This document shows positions 17,767 to 26,571 of a stretch of 64,000 nt of DNA, one piece after another. The stretch is taken from NCBI GenBank assembly GCA_965242845.1, contig CBDETC010000003.1, positions 248,001-312,000 of the forward strand. The letters are read 5' to 3'. Position numbers and translations under genes: made by a program. The DNA is from RHLJ01 sp965242845. Lineage in GTDB: Bacteria > Bacteroidota > Rhodothermia > Balneolales > Balneolaceae. Under the pieces are notes generated by a model. It had not been told where the DNA came from. It saw only the letters and a list, made by a program, of their open reading frames with translations, and searched no databases. Position 1 is the first letter of the stretch. Each line of letters opens with the position of its first letter.

Positions 17767-18201
17767 ATGACTAGCAAGCCAGACATAATTCCATATAAAA
17801 AAGAGTTGGTCAAAAAGGCGCGATATCTACGAAAGAACTCAACCCCTGGAGAAATTGAACTCTGGATAGGTTTAAAAGGAAAACAAGTACTTGGTTTTGA
17901 TTTTGACAGACAGAAGCCTGTTCATGCCTACATCGTCGATTTCTTTTGTAAGGAATTAAGACTTGCGATCGAAATTGATGGGGATAGTCATAGTTTTAAG
18001 ATTGAGTATGATAAAAAGCGCGAGCAAATCTTAAACAATCTCGGAGTGAATATTCTTAGATTTTCAGAAACAGATGCTAAGAATAACACAGATCATTGTT
18101 TGCTTGAAATCCGAAGCTGGATTAAAAGGAACCCACCCCTGTCCCCTCCGAAGGAGGGGAACTCATATATGAGAAAGGGGACAACGAAAAGATTCTATTG
18201 A
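17767..18201 (+). CDS. DUF559 (Vsr/PD-(D/E)XK-like) endonuclease-domain protein
   Basis: 144 residues from the ATG at 17767 (a GTG at 17755 lies inside the left repeat). The fold is a restriction-endonuclease-like core: ELVKKARYLRKNSTPGEIELW, the acidic pair in YIVDFFCKELRLAIEIDG (Asp, then E-x-D), and VNILRF. The last residues (NPPLSPPKEGN) are translated from the right-hand repeat. Small DUF559 proteins are often found inside short inverted repeats in FCB genomes. The gene interrupts the arginine operon between proC and argD, so it is likely a mobile passenger rather than part of the pathway. Confidence 0.85.
   Translation: MTSKPDIIPYKKELVKKARYLRKNSTPGEIELWIGLKGKQVLGFDFDRQKPVHAYIVDFFCKELRLAIEIDGDSHSFKIEYDKKREQILNNLGVNILRFSETDAKNNTDHCLLEIRSWIKRNPPLSPPKEGNSYMRKGTTKRFY
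18131..18163 (-). repeat. CCCCTC palindromic repeat, copy 2 (right flank of DUF559 gene)
   Basis: Reverse-oriented copy: ACCCACCCCT followed by CCCCTCC GAA GGAGGGG. With copy 1 it forms a long inverted repeat around the DUF559 gene and it contributes the C-terminal codons of that protein. Confidence 0.8.
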
Positions 18202-18216
18202 AATGAAAATAAGCGA

Positions 18217-19344
18217 ATGAAATTATTTGATGTGTATCCTCTTTTTGAGATAGAACCGGTAGAAGCAGATGGGTGCCTGGTTTTTGATCGTCAGCACAAT
18301 GCATACCTTGATTTTTACGGAGGCCACGCTGTGATTTCTATTGGTCATGGGCATCCCCATTACGTGGAGCGAATTACCAAGCAACTAGGCAAGCTTGGGT
18401 TTTATTCTAACTCTGTTCCCATCTCCATTCAAAAAGAGCTCGCCCATAAACTGGGAGAAGCTTCAGGCTATGCAAACTGGAATTTATTCCTGGTAAACTC
18501 GGGTGCTGAAGCCATAGAAAATGCCTTCAAAGTAGCGTCAGCATATAATCAAAGGAAGAAAATCCTGGCCTTTGATGCAGCCTTTCATGGAAGAACTTCG
18601 TTAGCTGTTGCGGCTACTGATAATCCAAACATCTTGTTTCCGGTTAATGAAGGTGCAGAAGTAACTCGTTTGGCATTTGAAGACTTCGACGGAACCAAAG
18701 CAGAGTTATCAAAAGGAGATTACTGTAGTGTGATTATTGAGGGACTTCAGGGAGTAGGAGGAATTGTAGAACCCAGCGCAGAATTCCTTAGACATCTTCG
18801 AAACTTATGTGATGCTACAAATACAGTGCTCATATTAGATGAAGTACAATCAGGTTTTGGAAGAACCGGTCGTTTCTTTGCTCATCAGCATGCGTTTGTT
18901 CAGCCTGATATCATTACCATGGCTAAAGGAATGGGAAACGGATTTCCTGTAGGTGGGATTTTGGTCGATCCAAAATTTGAAGCTAAATATGGTATGCTAG
19001 GGACCACTTTCGGAGGCAATCATGTTGCATGCGCAGCTACACTGGCTGTTCTGGAAGTGCTAGAGAATGAAAAGCTGATTCAAAATGCCAAAGAGGTTGG
19101 GAACTATCTCATTGAGCAATTGAGCCAGATTCCTCAAATAAAAGAAATACGAGGACGAGGGTTGATGATAGGAATCGAATTTGATGAACCAGTAGCTGAA
19201 ATGAGGAAAAGGCTGTTATATGAGCAAAAAGTGTTCACGGGTTCTTCTTCAAATAAGAATACCATAAGATTACTTCCACCACTTAATATCTCCACAAAAG
19301 AAGCGGACCAGTTTGTGAAAAGCCTGAAGGAGGTACTTAAGTGA
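18217..19344 (+). CDS. argD: N-acyl-ornithine aminotransferase (class III PLP)
   Basis: 375 residues of the fold-type I class III family: LDFYGGHAVISIGHGHP, NSGAEAIENAFK (PLP phosphate contact), FHGRTSLAVAAT, LILDEVQSGFGRTG (PLP ring Asp) and the Schiff-base Lys in ITMAKGMGNGFPVGG. It converts N-acyl-glutamate semialdehyde to N-acyl-ornithine using glutamate. The stop overlaps the argF' GTG start (GTGA). It follows the DUF559 insertion by about 50 bases, so it may need readthrough or its own promoter; none was obvious. Confidence 0.95.
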   Translation: MKLFDVYPLFEIEPVEADGCLVFDRQHNAYLDFYGGHAVISIGHGHPHYVERITKQLGKLGFYSNSVPISIQKELAHKLGEASGYANWNLFLVNSGAEAIENAFKVASAYNQRKKILAFDAAFHGRTSLAVAATDNPNILFPVNEGAEVTRLAFEDFDGTKAELSKGDYCSVIIEGLQGVGGIVEPSAEFLRHLRNLCDATNTVLILDEVQSGFGRTGRFFAHQHAFVQPDIITMAKGMGNGFPVGGILVDPKFEAKYGMLGTTFGGNHVACAATLAVLEVLENEKLIQNAKEVGNYLIEQLSQIPQIKEIRGRGLMIGIEFDEPVAEMRKRLLYEQKVFTGSSSNKNTIRLLPPLNISTKEADQFVKSLKEVLK

Positions 19345-20288
19345 AACAGTTTTTAACCAGTACAGATCTTCCAAATCTTTCGGAAGCTTTATTGGAAGCA
19401 AAAGAGGTTAAAGCCAATCCCTTTGCCTGGAAAGAACTGGGAAAGAACAAATCTGTTTGTCTGTTATTCCTGAACCCAAGTCTTAGAACAAGATTAAGTT
19501 CGCAACGAGCTGCCCTGAATCTTGGATTGGATACCGTAGTGTTAGATATCAACTCAGGGGGATGGAAGCTTGAGTTCGGAGATGGCACTATTATGGACGG
19601 GGATAGTGCCGAACATATTAAGGAAGCGGCCGCTGTTATTGGGTCCTATTTTGATATCGTAGCTATTCGGGCATTTGCCAGCTTAAAAGATAAAGAGGCT
19701 GACTACTCTGAGCAGACACTAAACGCTTTTGTGAAGTACTGCGGAGTTCCGGTAGTGAATATGGAATCTTCTACTGGTCATCCTCTGCAGGCTTTCGCTG
19801 ATTTAATTACTATTGAAGAATTCAAGCAAACAGAGCGACCGAAAGTAGTATTGACCTGGGCCCCTCACCCGAGGGCGCTTCCACAGGCGGTTGCAAATTC
19901 TTTTGTAGAATGGATGAGCGTAGCGGATGTAGATCTTACCGTTACTCACCCAAAAGGATATGAACTAGCGCCTGAGTTTATGCATGGGTTAACGCCAGAG
20001 TATGACCAAAGCAAAGCCTTTGAGGGAGCCGATTTTATTTATGCCAAAAACTGGAGCAGTTTTTCTGAATATGGGCAGGTCTTGTCAACAGATTCTTCCT
20101 GGATGGTTACTCCGGAAAAGATGAATCTTACCAATAAAGCTAAATTCATGCATTGTCTTCCCGTTCGAAGAAATGTTGTGGTACACGATGAAGTGTTGGA
20201 TAGCAATCAGAGCATTGTGATTGATGAAGCAGCCAACAGGATTGTATCTATGCAAACTGTGCTTAAAAAAATCCTGGAGGCAATGTAA
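19341..20288 (+). CDS. argF': N-acyl-L-ornithine carbamoyltransferase (N-succinylornithine type predicted)
   Basis: 315 residues. Carbamoyl-phosphate loop FLNPSLRTRLS, then INSGGWKLEF and GTIMDGDSAEHI, WAPHPRALPQAV, and FMHCLPVRRN. These motifs belong to the acetyl/succinyl-ornithine transcarbamylase branch, not to ordinary ArgF (no HCLP-only context, long WKLE loop). The residue that decides the substrate, Glu92 in Xanthomonas acetylornithine and Pro90 in Bacteroides succinylornithine transcarbamylase, is Ala90 here. The start is GTG at 19341, with a strong AAGGAGGT ribosome site 7-14 bases upstream and a 4-base overlap with argD. Confidence 0.93.
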   Translation: MKQFLTSTDLPNLSEALLEAKEVKANPFAWKELGKNKSVCLLFLNPSLRTRLSSQRAALNLGLDTVVLDINSGGWKLEFGDGTIMDGDSAEHIKEAAAVIGSYFDIVAIRAFASLKDKEADYSEQTLNAFVKYCGVPVVNMESSTGHPLQAFADLITIEEFKQTERPKVVLTWAPHPRALPQAVANSFVEWMSVADVDLTVTHPKGYELAPEFMHGLTPEYDQSKAFEGADFIYAKNWSSFSEYGQVLSTDSSWMVTPEKMNLTNKAKFMHCLPVRRNVVVHDEVLDSNQSIVIDEAANRIVSMQTVLKKILEAM

Positions 20289-20290
20289 TC

Positions 20291-21052
20291 ATGCAATCCA
20301 TAAAGGTGATTAAAATCGGGGGGAAAATAGCTGAAGACGATGCCAGTCTTGAACGCTTTCTTCACCAAATTTCTCTTATGGCAGGGAAAAAAGTGATCGT
20401 ACATGGAGGAGGGGTAACTGCTACAAGGATAGGAGAAAAGCTTGGCATAAAGTCAGAGATGATAGAAGGTCGTAGAGTAACAGACGCTAAAATGCTCGAA
20501 GTAGCTACCATGGTATACGGTGGATTAGTCAACAAGAAGATTGTGGCAAAACTACAGCAAAAGCGTGTTTATGCGGTGGGACTTACAGGCGCCGATCTTA
20601 ACATTATTCAGTCCATAAAAAGAAGTCCAGAGCCTATCGATTTTGGCTGGGTTGGAGACATTTCTTCCGTTAATGATCGTGTGCTAAGCAGCCTGCTGGA
20701 TTTAGATTGGGTTCCGGTACTGGCTCCTCTCACCCATGACGGTAACGGGAATATGCTCAATACAAATGCGGATTCCATTGCTTCCTATGTAGCCAGGGCA
20801 TTGTCAAGTAAGTATCATGTTGAACTTATCCTTTGTTTTGATATGCCTGGCGTAATGAATGATGATAAAGTCATTACAGAAATGAACCTGTATTTATATC
20901 GACATCTGAAAGGTATTGAAGTGATTAAAGATGGAATGATCCCGAAACTGGATCTGGGTTTCAAGGCCCTTAATGCAGGAGTAAACAGGGTAACCATTAA
21001 GCATGCTGATGACATTAAAGACAGCACTAAGGGAACGAGGTTAGTGAAATGA
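20291..21052 (+). CDS. argB: N-acyl-glutamate kinase
   Basis: 253 residues of the amino-acid-kinase fold: IKVIKIGGKIAED, VIVHGGGVTATRIGEKLG, EGRRVTDAKMLEVATMVYGG (substrate Arg), NTNADSIASYVARAL and KDGMIPKLDLGF. It phosphorylates the N-acylated glutamate. It has no N-terminal helix extension, so it is of the short, probably arginine-insensitive type, although feedback cannot be settled from sequence. It starts 2 bases after argF' and its stop overlaps the next ATG by 4 bases. Confidence 0.93.
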   Translation: MQSIKVIKIGGKIAEDDASLERFLHQISLMAGKKVIVHGGGVTATRIGEKLGIKSEMIEGRRVTDAKMLEVATMVYGGLVNKKIVAKLQQKRVYAVGLTGADLNIIQSIKRSPEPIDFGWVGDISSVNDRVLSSLLDLDWVPVLAPLTHDGNGNMLNTNADSIASYVARALSSKYHVELILCFDMPGVMNDDKVITEMNLYLYRHLKGIEVIKDGMIPKLDLGFKALNAGVNRVTIKHADDIKDSTKGTRLVK

Positions 21053-22113
21053 GAGGATCAGAGAGCGCAAAGTTAGCCATTGAGTTTTTAAAGAAGCTCA
21101 TTGCTATTCAGTCTTATAGTGGAGAAGAGCATGAAACTGCAGAATTGATTGAAGAGTACTTGAATTCGAATGGTTATAAAGCCCAGCGAAAGAAAAATAA
21201 TGTATGGGCCTGGGCCGGTGAAAAAGATTCAACGAAACCCACGGTACTTCTCAATTCACATCACGATACCGTAAAAGCGACTTCAAAGTGGACCTATAAT
21301 CCTTTTTCTCCCACTATCGAAGATGGAAAGTTGATTGGCTTAGGAAGTAATGACGCCGGAGGACCGCTAACGAGTTTACTTCATGTATTTCTTGAACTCG
21401 CCAAGCAGGATCAATCCTATAACCTCGTGTTTTTGGCTTCCGCGGAAGAGGAATCATCCGGAAAGAATGGAGTGCCCATTGTATTGGAAGAGCTAGGCCA
21501 AATTGATGTTGGGGTAGTTGGAGAACCCACTTCTATGGATATGGCTATTGCGGAACGAGGACTGGTGGTTTTAGACGGACTTGCTCATGGTAAAAGTGGT
21601 CATGCCGCAAGAGGAGAAGGTGAGAATGCTATCTATAAAGCGATGCGTGATATTGACTGGTTTAAAAGCTTTGAGTTCGAAAAGAAGTCAGATGTACTTG
21701 GAAAGATCAATATGACGGTTACCCAAATTGAGGCTGGAACTCAGCACAATGTAGTTCCTGATGAGTGCCGTTTTGTAGTGGATGTGCGTCCTAATGAGCA
21801 CTATTCCAACGAAGAAGTGGTCGAGATCATTAGAAAGCATGTGAAAAGTGAGGTAACACCTCGATCATTGAATTTAAACGCTTCCGGAATTGACCCTGAT
21901 CATCCCATTGTGCAGAAGGGAAAGGAGATGGATATTTGTAGCTATGGTTCACAAACAATGTCAGACCAGGTGCATATGCCTTTCCCATGTATTAAAATTG
22001 GGCCGGGAGATACCCACCGATCGCATACAGCGGATGAATTCATTTACCTGAATGAGATTGAAGACGGGATTGAGATTTACCTGGAGCTATTAGATGGATT
22101 GGAAATTAAATAG
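21049..22113 (+). CDS. argE: M20-family N-acyl-citrulline/ornithine deacylase (ArgE'/LysK-like)
   Basis: 354 residues. M20 zinc motifs: LNSHHDTVKA (first His and Asp), GLGSNDAGG (bridging Asp), ASAEEESSG (catalytic Glu pair), VGEPTSMD, and the last His in HRSHTADEFI. The short LysK-like form is typical for this gene cluster. In pathways with an acyl-ornithine carbamoyltransferase the acyl group is removed from acyl-citrulline, so citrulline is the expected product. Whether acetyl or succinyl is removed cannot be read from the sequence. It is coupled to argB by an ATGA overlap. Confidence 0.88.
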   Translation: MRGSESAKLAIEFLKKLIAIQSYSGEEHETAELIEEYLNSNGYKAQRKKNNVWAWAGEKDSTKPTVLLNSHHDTVKATSKWTYNPFSPTIEDGKLIGLGSNDAGGPLTSLLHVFLELAKQDQSYNLVFLASAEEESSGKNGVPIVLEELGQIDVGVVGEPTSMDMAIAERGLVVLDGLAHGKSGHAARGEGENAIYKAMRDIDWFKSFEFEKKSDVLGKINMTVTQIEAGTQHNVVPDECRFVVDVRPNEHYSNEEVVEIIRKHVKSEVTPRSLNLNASGIDPDHPIVQKGKEMDICSYGSQTMSDQVHMPFPCIKIGPGDTHRSHTADEFIYLNEIEDGIEIYLELLDGLEIK

Positions 22114-22123
22114 AGTTAAAAAG

Positions 22124-22185
22124 TCCCCTCTTGGGAGGGGATTTAGGGGTGGGTCTTGTTGATTCTTCGCTCCGCTCAGAATGAC
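22124..22185 (+). repeat. CCCCTC palindromic repeat, copy 3, with adjoining TCGCTCCGCTCAGAATGAC tail
   Basis: TCCCCTC TTGG GAGGGGA, then TTTAGGGGTGGGT, then CTTCGCTCCGCTCAGAATGAC. The second part is the widespread FCB intergenic repeat whose translation gives CHSERSEE peptides. It fills most of the 83-base gap between argE' and argH, and could form an mRNA hairpin just upstream of argH. Confidence 0.75.
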
Positions 22186-22196
22186 AATTAAAAGTT

Positions 22197-23507
22197 ATGA
22201 GTAGTAAAAAACTGTGGGAAAAAGGAATTGAAACAGACGCTCTCATCGAGCGATTTACGGTAGGAATGGATCGTGAATTAGACCTTGAGCTGGCCAAATA
22301 TGATGTTGAGGGCACAATCGCTCATATAACCATGCTTGAGTCTGTTGGATTGCTTGAAAAAGAGGAGTTGGAAATACTAGTCAAAGAACTGAACAGAATC
22401 CAGGACGAAGTTATTGAGCAAGGAGCGTTTGAGATAGAAGAAGGAGTGGAGGACGTTCATTCTCAGATAGAATTAATGCTTGTTAGAGCGCTGGGAGATG
22501 TTGGAAAAAAGGTGCACTCCGGAAGATCAAGGAATGATCAGGTATTACTTGATATAAAACTTTTTTTGCGCGCAGAGCTTATTCAGATTGCATCTTTAAC
22601 AAAAAAATTGTTTATAACAATGTTGAAACAGAGTGAGGCGACCAAAGAAACCTTACTTCCTGGATACACCCATACCCAAGCCGCGATGCCGTCCAGTTTC
22701 GGATTGTGGTTCGGAGCGTTTGCCGAAAACCTGGTAGATGACCTCGTATTAGTTCAGGCTACGCATACCATTGTAAATCAAAATCCTTTAGGGTCAGCGG
22801 CAGGGTATGGTTCTTCTTTCCCCCTCGACCGATCACTGACCACCCGCCTCCTTGGTTTTGAAGGAATGAACGTAAATGTTGTATATGCCCAGATGGGGCG
22901 TGGAAAAGTGGAACAAACCATGGCTTTTGCTATGGCTTCATTAGCAGGAACGCTCAATAAGCTTGCTTCGGATGTATGTTTATATAACAGTCAGAATTTT
23001 GGTTTCCTGGAATTGCCTGATGAGCTTACTACAGGTTCCAGTATCATGCCTCATAAGAAGAATCCGGATGTATTTGAACTTATTCGGGCGAAAACAAACC
23101 TAATTAAAACTCTTCCAGCCACTATTAACTCCGTTACTTCGAATCTGACATCCGGGTACCACAGAGATTTCCAGATACTTAAAGAAGTTCTATTTCCAGC
23201 GATTAAGGAATTGAAAGAGTGCTTGTTTATCACCGAATATGCAGTCGATAAGATTCGGGTAAACCAACACATTCTTGATGATCCTAAATACCGACTTATT
23301 TTTTCAGTTGAAGCCGTAAATGAACTGGTACTTCAGGGTATTCCATTTAGAGAAGCTTACCAACTAGTAGGTAAGCAAATAGCAGATGGAACTTTTGAAC
23401 CCCCGACAGAAATTAAACACACCCACGAAGGGAGCATAGGGAATCTGGGTAATGAGTTAATCAAAGAGAGAATGGAGAAGGTGTATGCTGGTTTTAATTC
23501 CATTTAG
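22197..23507 (+). CDS. argH: Argininosuccinate lyase
   Basis: 436 residues. Fumarase/aspartase-superfamily motifs: VHSGRSRNDQVLLD, GYTHTQAAMPSSFG, NQNPLGSAAGYGSSFPLDR and the signature GSSIMPHKKNPD (flexible loop with the catalytic Ser). It splits argininosuccinate to arginine and fumarate. It is the last gene of the cluster and is separated from argE' by the repeat at 22124. A further palindromic repeat follows 2 bases after the stop and may mark the transcript end. Confidence 0.96.
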   Translation: MSSKKLWEKGIETDALIERFTVGMDRELDLELAKYDVEGTIAHITMLESVGLLEKEELEILVKELNRIQDEVIEQGAFEIEEGVEDVHSQIELMLVRALGDVGKKVHSGRSRNDQVLLDIKLFLRAELIQIASLTKKLFITMLKQSEATKETLLPGYTHTQAAMPSSFGLWFGAFAENLVDDLVLVQATHTIVNQNPLGSAAGYGSSFPLDRSLTTRLLGFEGMNVNVVYAQMGRGKVEQTMAFAMASLAGTLNKLASDVCLYNSQNFGFLELPDELTTGSSIMPHKKNPDVFELIRAKTNLIKTLPATINSVTSNLTSGYHRDFQILKEVLFPAIKELKECLFITEYAVDKIRVNQHILDDPKYRLIFSVEAVNELVLQGIPFREAYQLVGKQIADGTFEPPTEIKHTHEGSIGNLGNELIKERMEKVYAGFNSI

Positions 23508-23509
23508 TA

Positions 23510-23584
23510 ATCCTGAGTATACCTGCGAAGGATCATAGAGGTTTTAAATCCAGTTAGATCCTTCGGCTGTAGCCTCAGGATGAC
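23510..23584. repeat. Palindromic intergenic repeat (ATCCTGAG...CTCAGGAT)
   Basis: ATCCTGAG and GCGAAGGATC on the left are complementary to GATCCTTCGG and CTCAGGAT on the right, followed by GAC. The ~72-base element starts two bases after argH. Related by sequence to the shorter ATCCTGAA/TTCAGGAT palindrome at 63756. The rest of the 167-base gap to the DinB gene shows nothing further. Confidence 0.7.
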
Positions 23585-23674
23585 TTAGGAAGTAAAATTA
23601 ATTAAAGAGAGAGGCTTTCGATTTTCTTTTAAAATTCAAATCGACACTTTATAGGCTCAAACATTATTAAAGGT

Positions 23675-24181
23675 ATGTCTATGAAGTATTTAAACCATTT
23701 TACTATTGCAATTTCATCATTAGCCATTCTTCTTTCGGCCTATTCAGTGTATGATCACTCTGACAAAGAGAAAAAGAGTTACGAGTATTTAAATCAACAG
23801 CTTGAAAATGCTAAGAGCTTCACGATTGAAGTGATGGAATCGATGCCCGAAGAGAATTATGGGTACAAGCCCGGAGAAGAGATGAGGACATTTAGAGCTC
23901 AGGCTTATCATATCGCATACACTTTTGAATGGTCTAATGCTCGAATAAAGGGTGAACCAATTGCCTGGGAACCTGGAGATGAAAATCGTATGGGGAAGGA
24001 AGAGCTAATTTCTTACACCACAAAACAGATCGATGAGTTCATAAGCCTTATCAAGGATACTGAGGAAAGTGGCCAGCTTACAGCTACTATATTAGGAACC
24101 TTGCGTCATAATTCTCATCATCGAGGGCAAATGGTGGCATATTACCGCGCAAACGGTATGGCGCCTCCGGCTTATAAATAA
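23675..24181 (+). CDS. DinB-family protein with N-terminal membrane/signal segment
   Basis: 168 residues. An N-terminal hydrophobic stretch (HFTIAISSLAILLSAYSVY) is followed by a DinB-like four-helix bundle. Candidate metal His residues are in RAQAYHIAYTFEW and in TLRHNSHHRGQMVAYYR, the usual C-terminal DinB motif. DinB proteins are metal-dependent and some are thiol S-transferases (bacillithiol or mycothiol). The signal-like N-terminus suggests it acts outside the cytoplasm, which is common for FCB DinB paralogues. Function is not otherwise predictable. Confidence 0.8.
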   Translation: MSMKYLNHFTIAISSLAILLSAYSVYDHSDKEKKSYEYLNQQLENAKSFTIEVMESMPEENYGYKPGEEMRTFRAQAYHIAYTFEWSNARIKGEPIAWEPGDENRMGKEELISYTTKQIDEFISLIKDTEESGQLTATILGTLRHNSHHRGQMVAYYRANGMAPPAYK

Positions 24182-24206
24182 TTCCAAATTCCGAAAAAAT
24201 TTATTT

Positions 24207-25772
24207 CTAATTAACAGCGGAAAAGGGATAAATATTCATTCGCTCAGTACGATGTAGAGTTATAATGAAGAAAGGGGTTGGAGGCGTAATAGTAGCTTCA
24301 AAAAGAACTTCTTTTGTGCTGTAATCAACCTCTATAACTTTACCATAAGGAGCTATTCCATCCAGCGATATCGCACCAGGAGAAAAGAATACATGGTTTT
24401 CTTGCGGGAAATAATCGATATCGGATACAATTTTTGAATAGGTTTCTTCACCTCGCTCTTTCCCATATTGCCAAACTTGTTTAATGGTCATGTTGGCTTC
24501 GTCAATTTGATATTCTACGGCGCGGCTATACAATTCGGTACCGCTAAAATTCCGATTGTCTCCATTATCAAATAGCATAATGTTACCATTTGGCAAGATC
24601 TGAGGAGCATGCTGGTACCAGTTCCATTCAAAATCAGGGTGATTTTGAGTTCCATTTAGTACTTCTGGATCGGTTATTGGCTGATTATTAGCATCTAAGG
24701 GCTTAAGAAGAAAATTATTCAGGTCTTCTCCACTGCCTGATGTCTCCCAACCTGAGTGGTTACCCATTATCCAGACCACTTCATTGTTGTTATTAACTTT
24801 AACCAAAGCCTGTGTTCTTCCCGAAACAATGATGGAATTATCATCCCGGCTATATTCAATAGCATTACCCTGAAACCAGTCTGTATCATTGTCGGTTAAG
24901 GTTCTGCGGGAGTATTGAAGAGACTCGTTAAGGTTCCAGGTATTAACTATTGTTCCGGTACTTCGATCAATTTCAATTACATAATCTTCGACAGTAGCTT
25001 CATCCAGTTTGCTGACTGTTAGCAAAAAATTTCCATTGGGTTTTTCCAGCACCTGATGATGAAAGCCAAACCCAGGCATGTTCCAGGAATTCAGAATGTT
25101 GCCCAGCATATCCATTTCATAGATAGTATTGGTACTTACATCTCCAAAATAAAGGTTACCATTAAAGAGACGCTCCATACCATTATCATAAAACAAATTT
25201 TCTAAAACAGGATGGCTGCCTAATTCCAGATACCATCTAATCTCTCCATTAGAATCGAAGATGAAAGGCTGTTGGGGGAGCTGGTCTCCACCTTCTCTAT
25301 ATCCAAAGTAGCTCACAAACGTCCAGCCTTGCGCCATCTGAGAGGTATTCGCTGTATTGATTACAATTTCGGGCATGTCAGGTATGAGTGGCCCTGTTTG
25401 AATTCGATACTCCCTGGTTCCCAATAGAATGTCATCCTCTGAAAGAAAGGTGAGTTCAACGGTGTTATTAAAATCGGGGTAAAGCCCTAATACAGGAATG
25501 CTATGTACGCTATCCAGATCAATGAACGAATGTGATAAGTTCCCCTCTTCAGTTTTTCCTCTTACCAGTAAACTAACTTTGGAAAGACCTAAAGTGCTTA
25601 TTTCAATAGTGGCAGTAAGGGGTGCATACCCTGAGGGATTTAGTGTGGTTTCGACACTTAGTATGGTCAGGTTTTGTGTCGGAATGTCATCGTCTTTGGG
25701 AGGGAATTCTTTACAAGATGAAAGAAGCGCCAGAGCAAAAAAGAAAATAAGGATGGATTTAGCCTGGATCAT
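24207..25772 (-). CDS. Arylsulfotransferase (ASST)-family lipoprotein
   Basis: About 521 residues from ATG 25772, giving a lipoprotein signal MIQAKSILIFFFALALLSSC; a start at 25820 would lie within the neighbouring gene and bury the signal. The body is a beta-propeller of the arylsulfate sulfotransferase type: GFGFHHQVLEKPNGNFLLTV, NHPDFEWNWYQHAPQILPNG, MLFDNGDNRN, ENHVFFSPG. Known ASSTs move sulfate between phenolic compounds with a catalytic His; which His serves here cannot be fixed by eye. An N-terminal ~100-residue beta domain precedes the propeller. Confidence 0.85.
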   Translation of the reverse strand: MIQAKSILIFFFALALLSSCKEFPPKDDDIPTQNLTILSVETTLNPSGYAPLTATIEISTLGLSKVSLLVRGKTEEGNLSHSFIDLDSVHSIPVLGLYPDFNNTVELTFLSEDDILLGTREYRIQTGPLIPDMPEIVINTANTSQMAQGWTFVSYFGYREGGDQLPQQPFIFDSNGEIRWYLELGSHPVLENLFYDNGMERLFNGNLYFGDVSTNTIYEMDMLGNILNSWNMPGFGFHHQVLEKPNGNFLLTVSKLDEATVEDYVIEIDRSTGTIVNTWNLNESLQYSRRTLTDNDTDWFQGNAIEYSRDDNSIIVSGRTQALVKVNNNNEVVWIMGNHSGWETSGSGEDLNNFLLKPLDANNQPITDPEVLNGTQNHPDFEWNWYQHAPQILPNGNIMLFDNGDNRNFSGTELYSRAVEYQIDEANMTIKQVWQYGKERGEETYSKIVSDIDYFPQENHVFFSPGAISLDGIAPYGKVIEVDYSTKEVLFEATITPPTPFFIITLHRTERMNIYPFSAVN

Positions 25773-25794
25773 GATGATACTAGTTACTATGAAT

Positions 25795-26532
25795 TTACAA
25801 GAGTCTTTCTCGCCATTCATTTAGTCCCTTAAATGCAGGCAACATTCGACTTCCATACCAGCTAAACCATTCTCCATCTACAAGCATAATGTTACTATTA
25901 GGAAGTCTGGACTGAAGTTCCTGGATATGCTTCTCTTTAAAAGGGAAAGGCTCGCTACTCAATAACACAATCTCAGGGGATAATTCAACTAACTCTTCAA
26001 TAGTTGTGGTTGGATATCTTGTTTGTTCCTCGAAAACATTTCTAAGCCCATAATGAACCATCACATCATGAATGTAGGTATCGTTTCCTATGGTCATCCA
26101 CGGGTCCTTCCAGATAAAGTACGCCGTATCTACTGAACTCTTTGTGGGACGTTGATTAAATGCTTCCAGAATCCTGACGGTCAAAGCAGTCGATGGATCC
26201 TGAACCTCTAATTTTTCTCCTACCTGCTGAATAAATTCTATTGCCTGTTCAACAGTACTTATATCTGAAACTACTACTTCTACATCATCACTTAGTGCTT
26301 CAACGTCGGCTTTTCGGTTTTCTTCCTTATTAGCAATGATGAGATCGGGATTCAGAGAAAGGATTTTCTCGGTATTAGGGTTCTTTGTTCCACCGCATAC
26401 TGGAATGGTATTTACTCTATCTTCAGGATGAATACAAAACCGGGTACGGCCAACAATTTGTTGTTCAAGTCCGAGGTCAAAAAGCAACTCGGTAAGGCTT
26501 GGAACCAGGCTGATAATTCTTTCAAAAGGCAT
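25795..26532 (-). CDS. Helical-backbone metal receptor (BtuF-like periplasmic-binding fold, no signal)
   Basis: About 245 residues from ATG 26532, directly before FERIISLVPSLTELLFDLGL, the family's first strand and helix. Further motifs are VGRTRFCIHPED, GGTKNPNTEKILSLNPDLIIA and LSSEPFPFKEKH. This is the class III binding-protein fold of BtuF and siderophore receptors. No export signal is seen, so it may act in the cytoplasm, like other standalone members of this group. No transporter genes adjoin it, so the ligand (cobalamin or a metal complex) is unknown. Confidence 0.8.
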   Translation of the reverse strand: MPFERIISLVPSLTELLFDLGLEQQIVGRTRFCIHPEDRVNTIPVCGGTKNPNTEKILSLNPDLIIANKEENRKADVEALSDDVEVVVSDISTVEQAIEFIQQVGEKLEVQDPSTALTVRILEAFNQRPTKSSVDTAYFIWKDPWMTIGNDTYIHDVMVHYGLRNVFEEQTRYPTTTIEELVELSPEIVLLSSEPFPFKEKHIQELQSRLPNSNIMLVDGEWFSWYGSRMLPAFKGLNEWRERLL

Positions 26533-26571
26533 GAGATAAGATACAATTGATAGAACTCCTATCAATAGAGC

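Noticed and set aside
22106..22315. Reverse-strand frame with a CHSERSEE peptide
   Set aside because: It is the translation of the intergenic repeat at 22124-22185 and the antisense of argH start, a known artefact.
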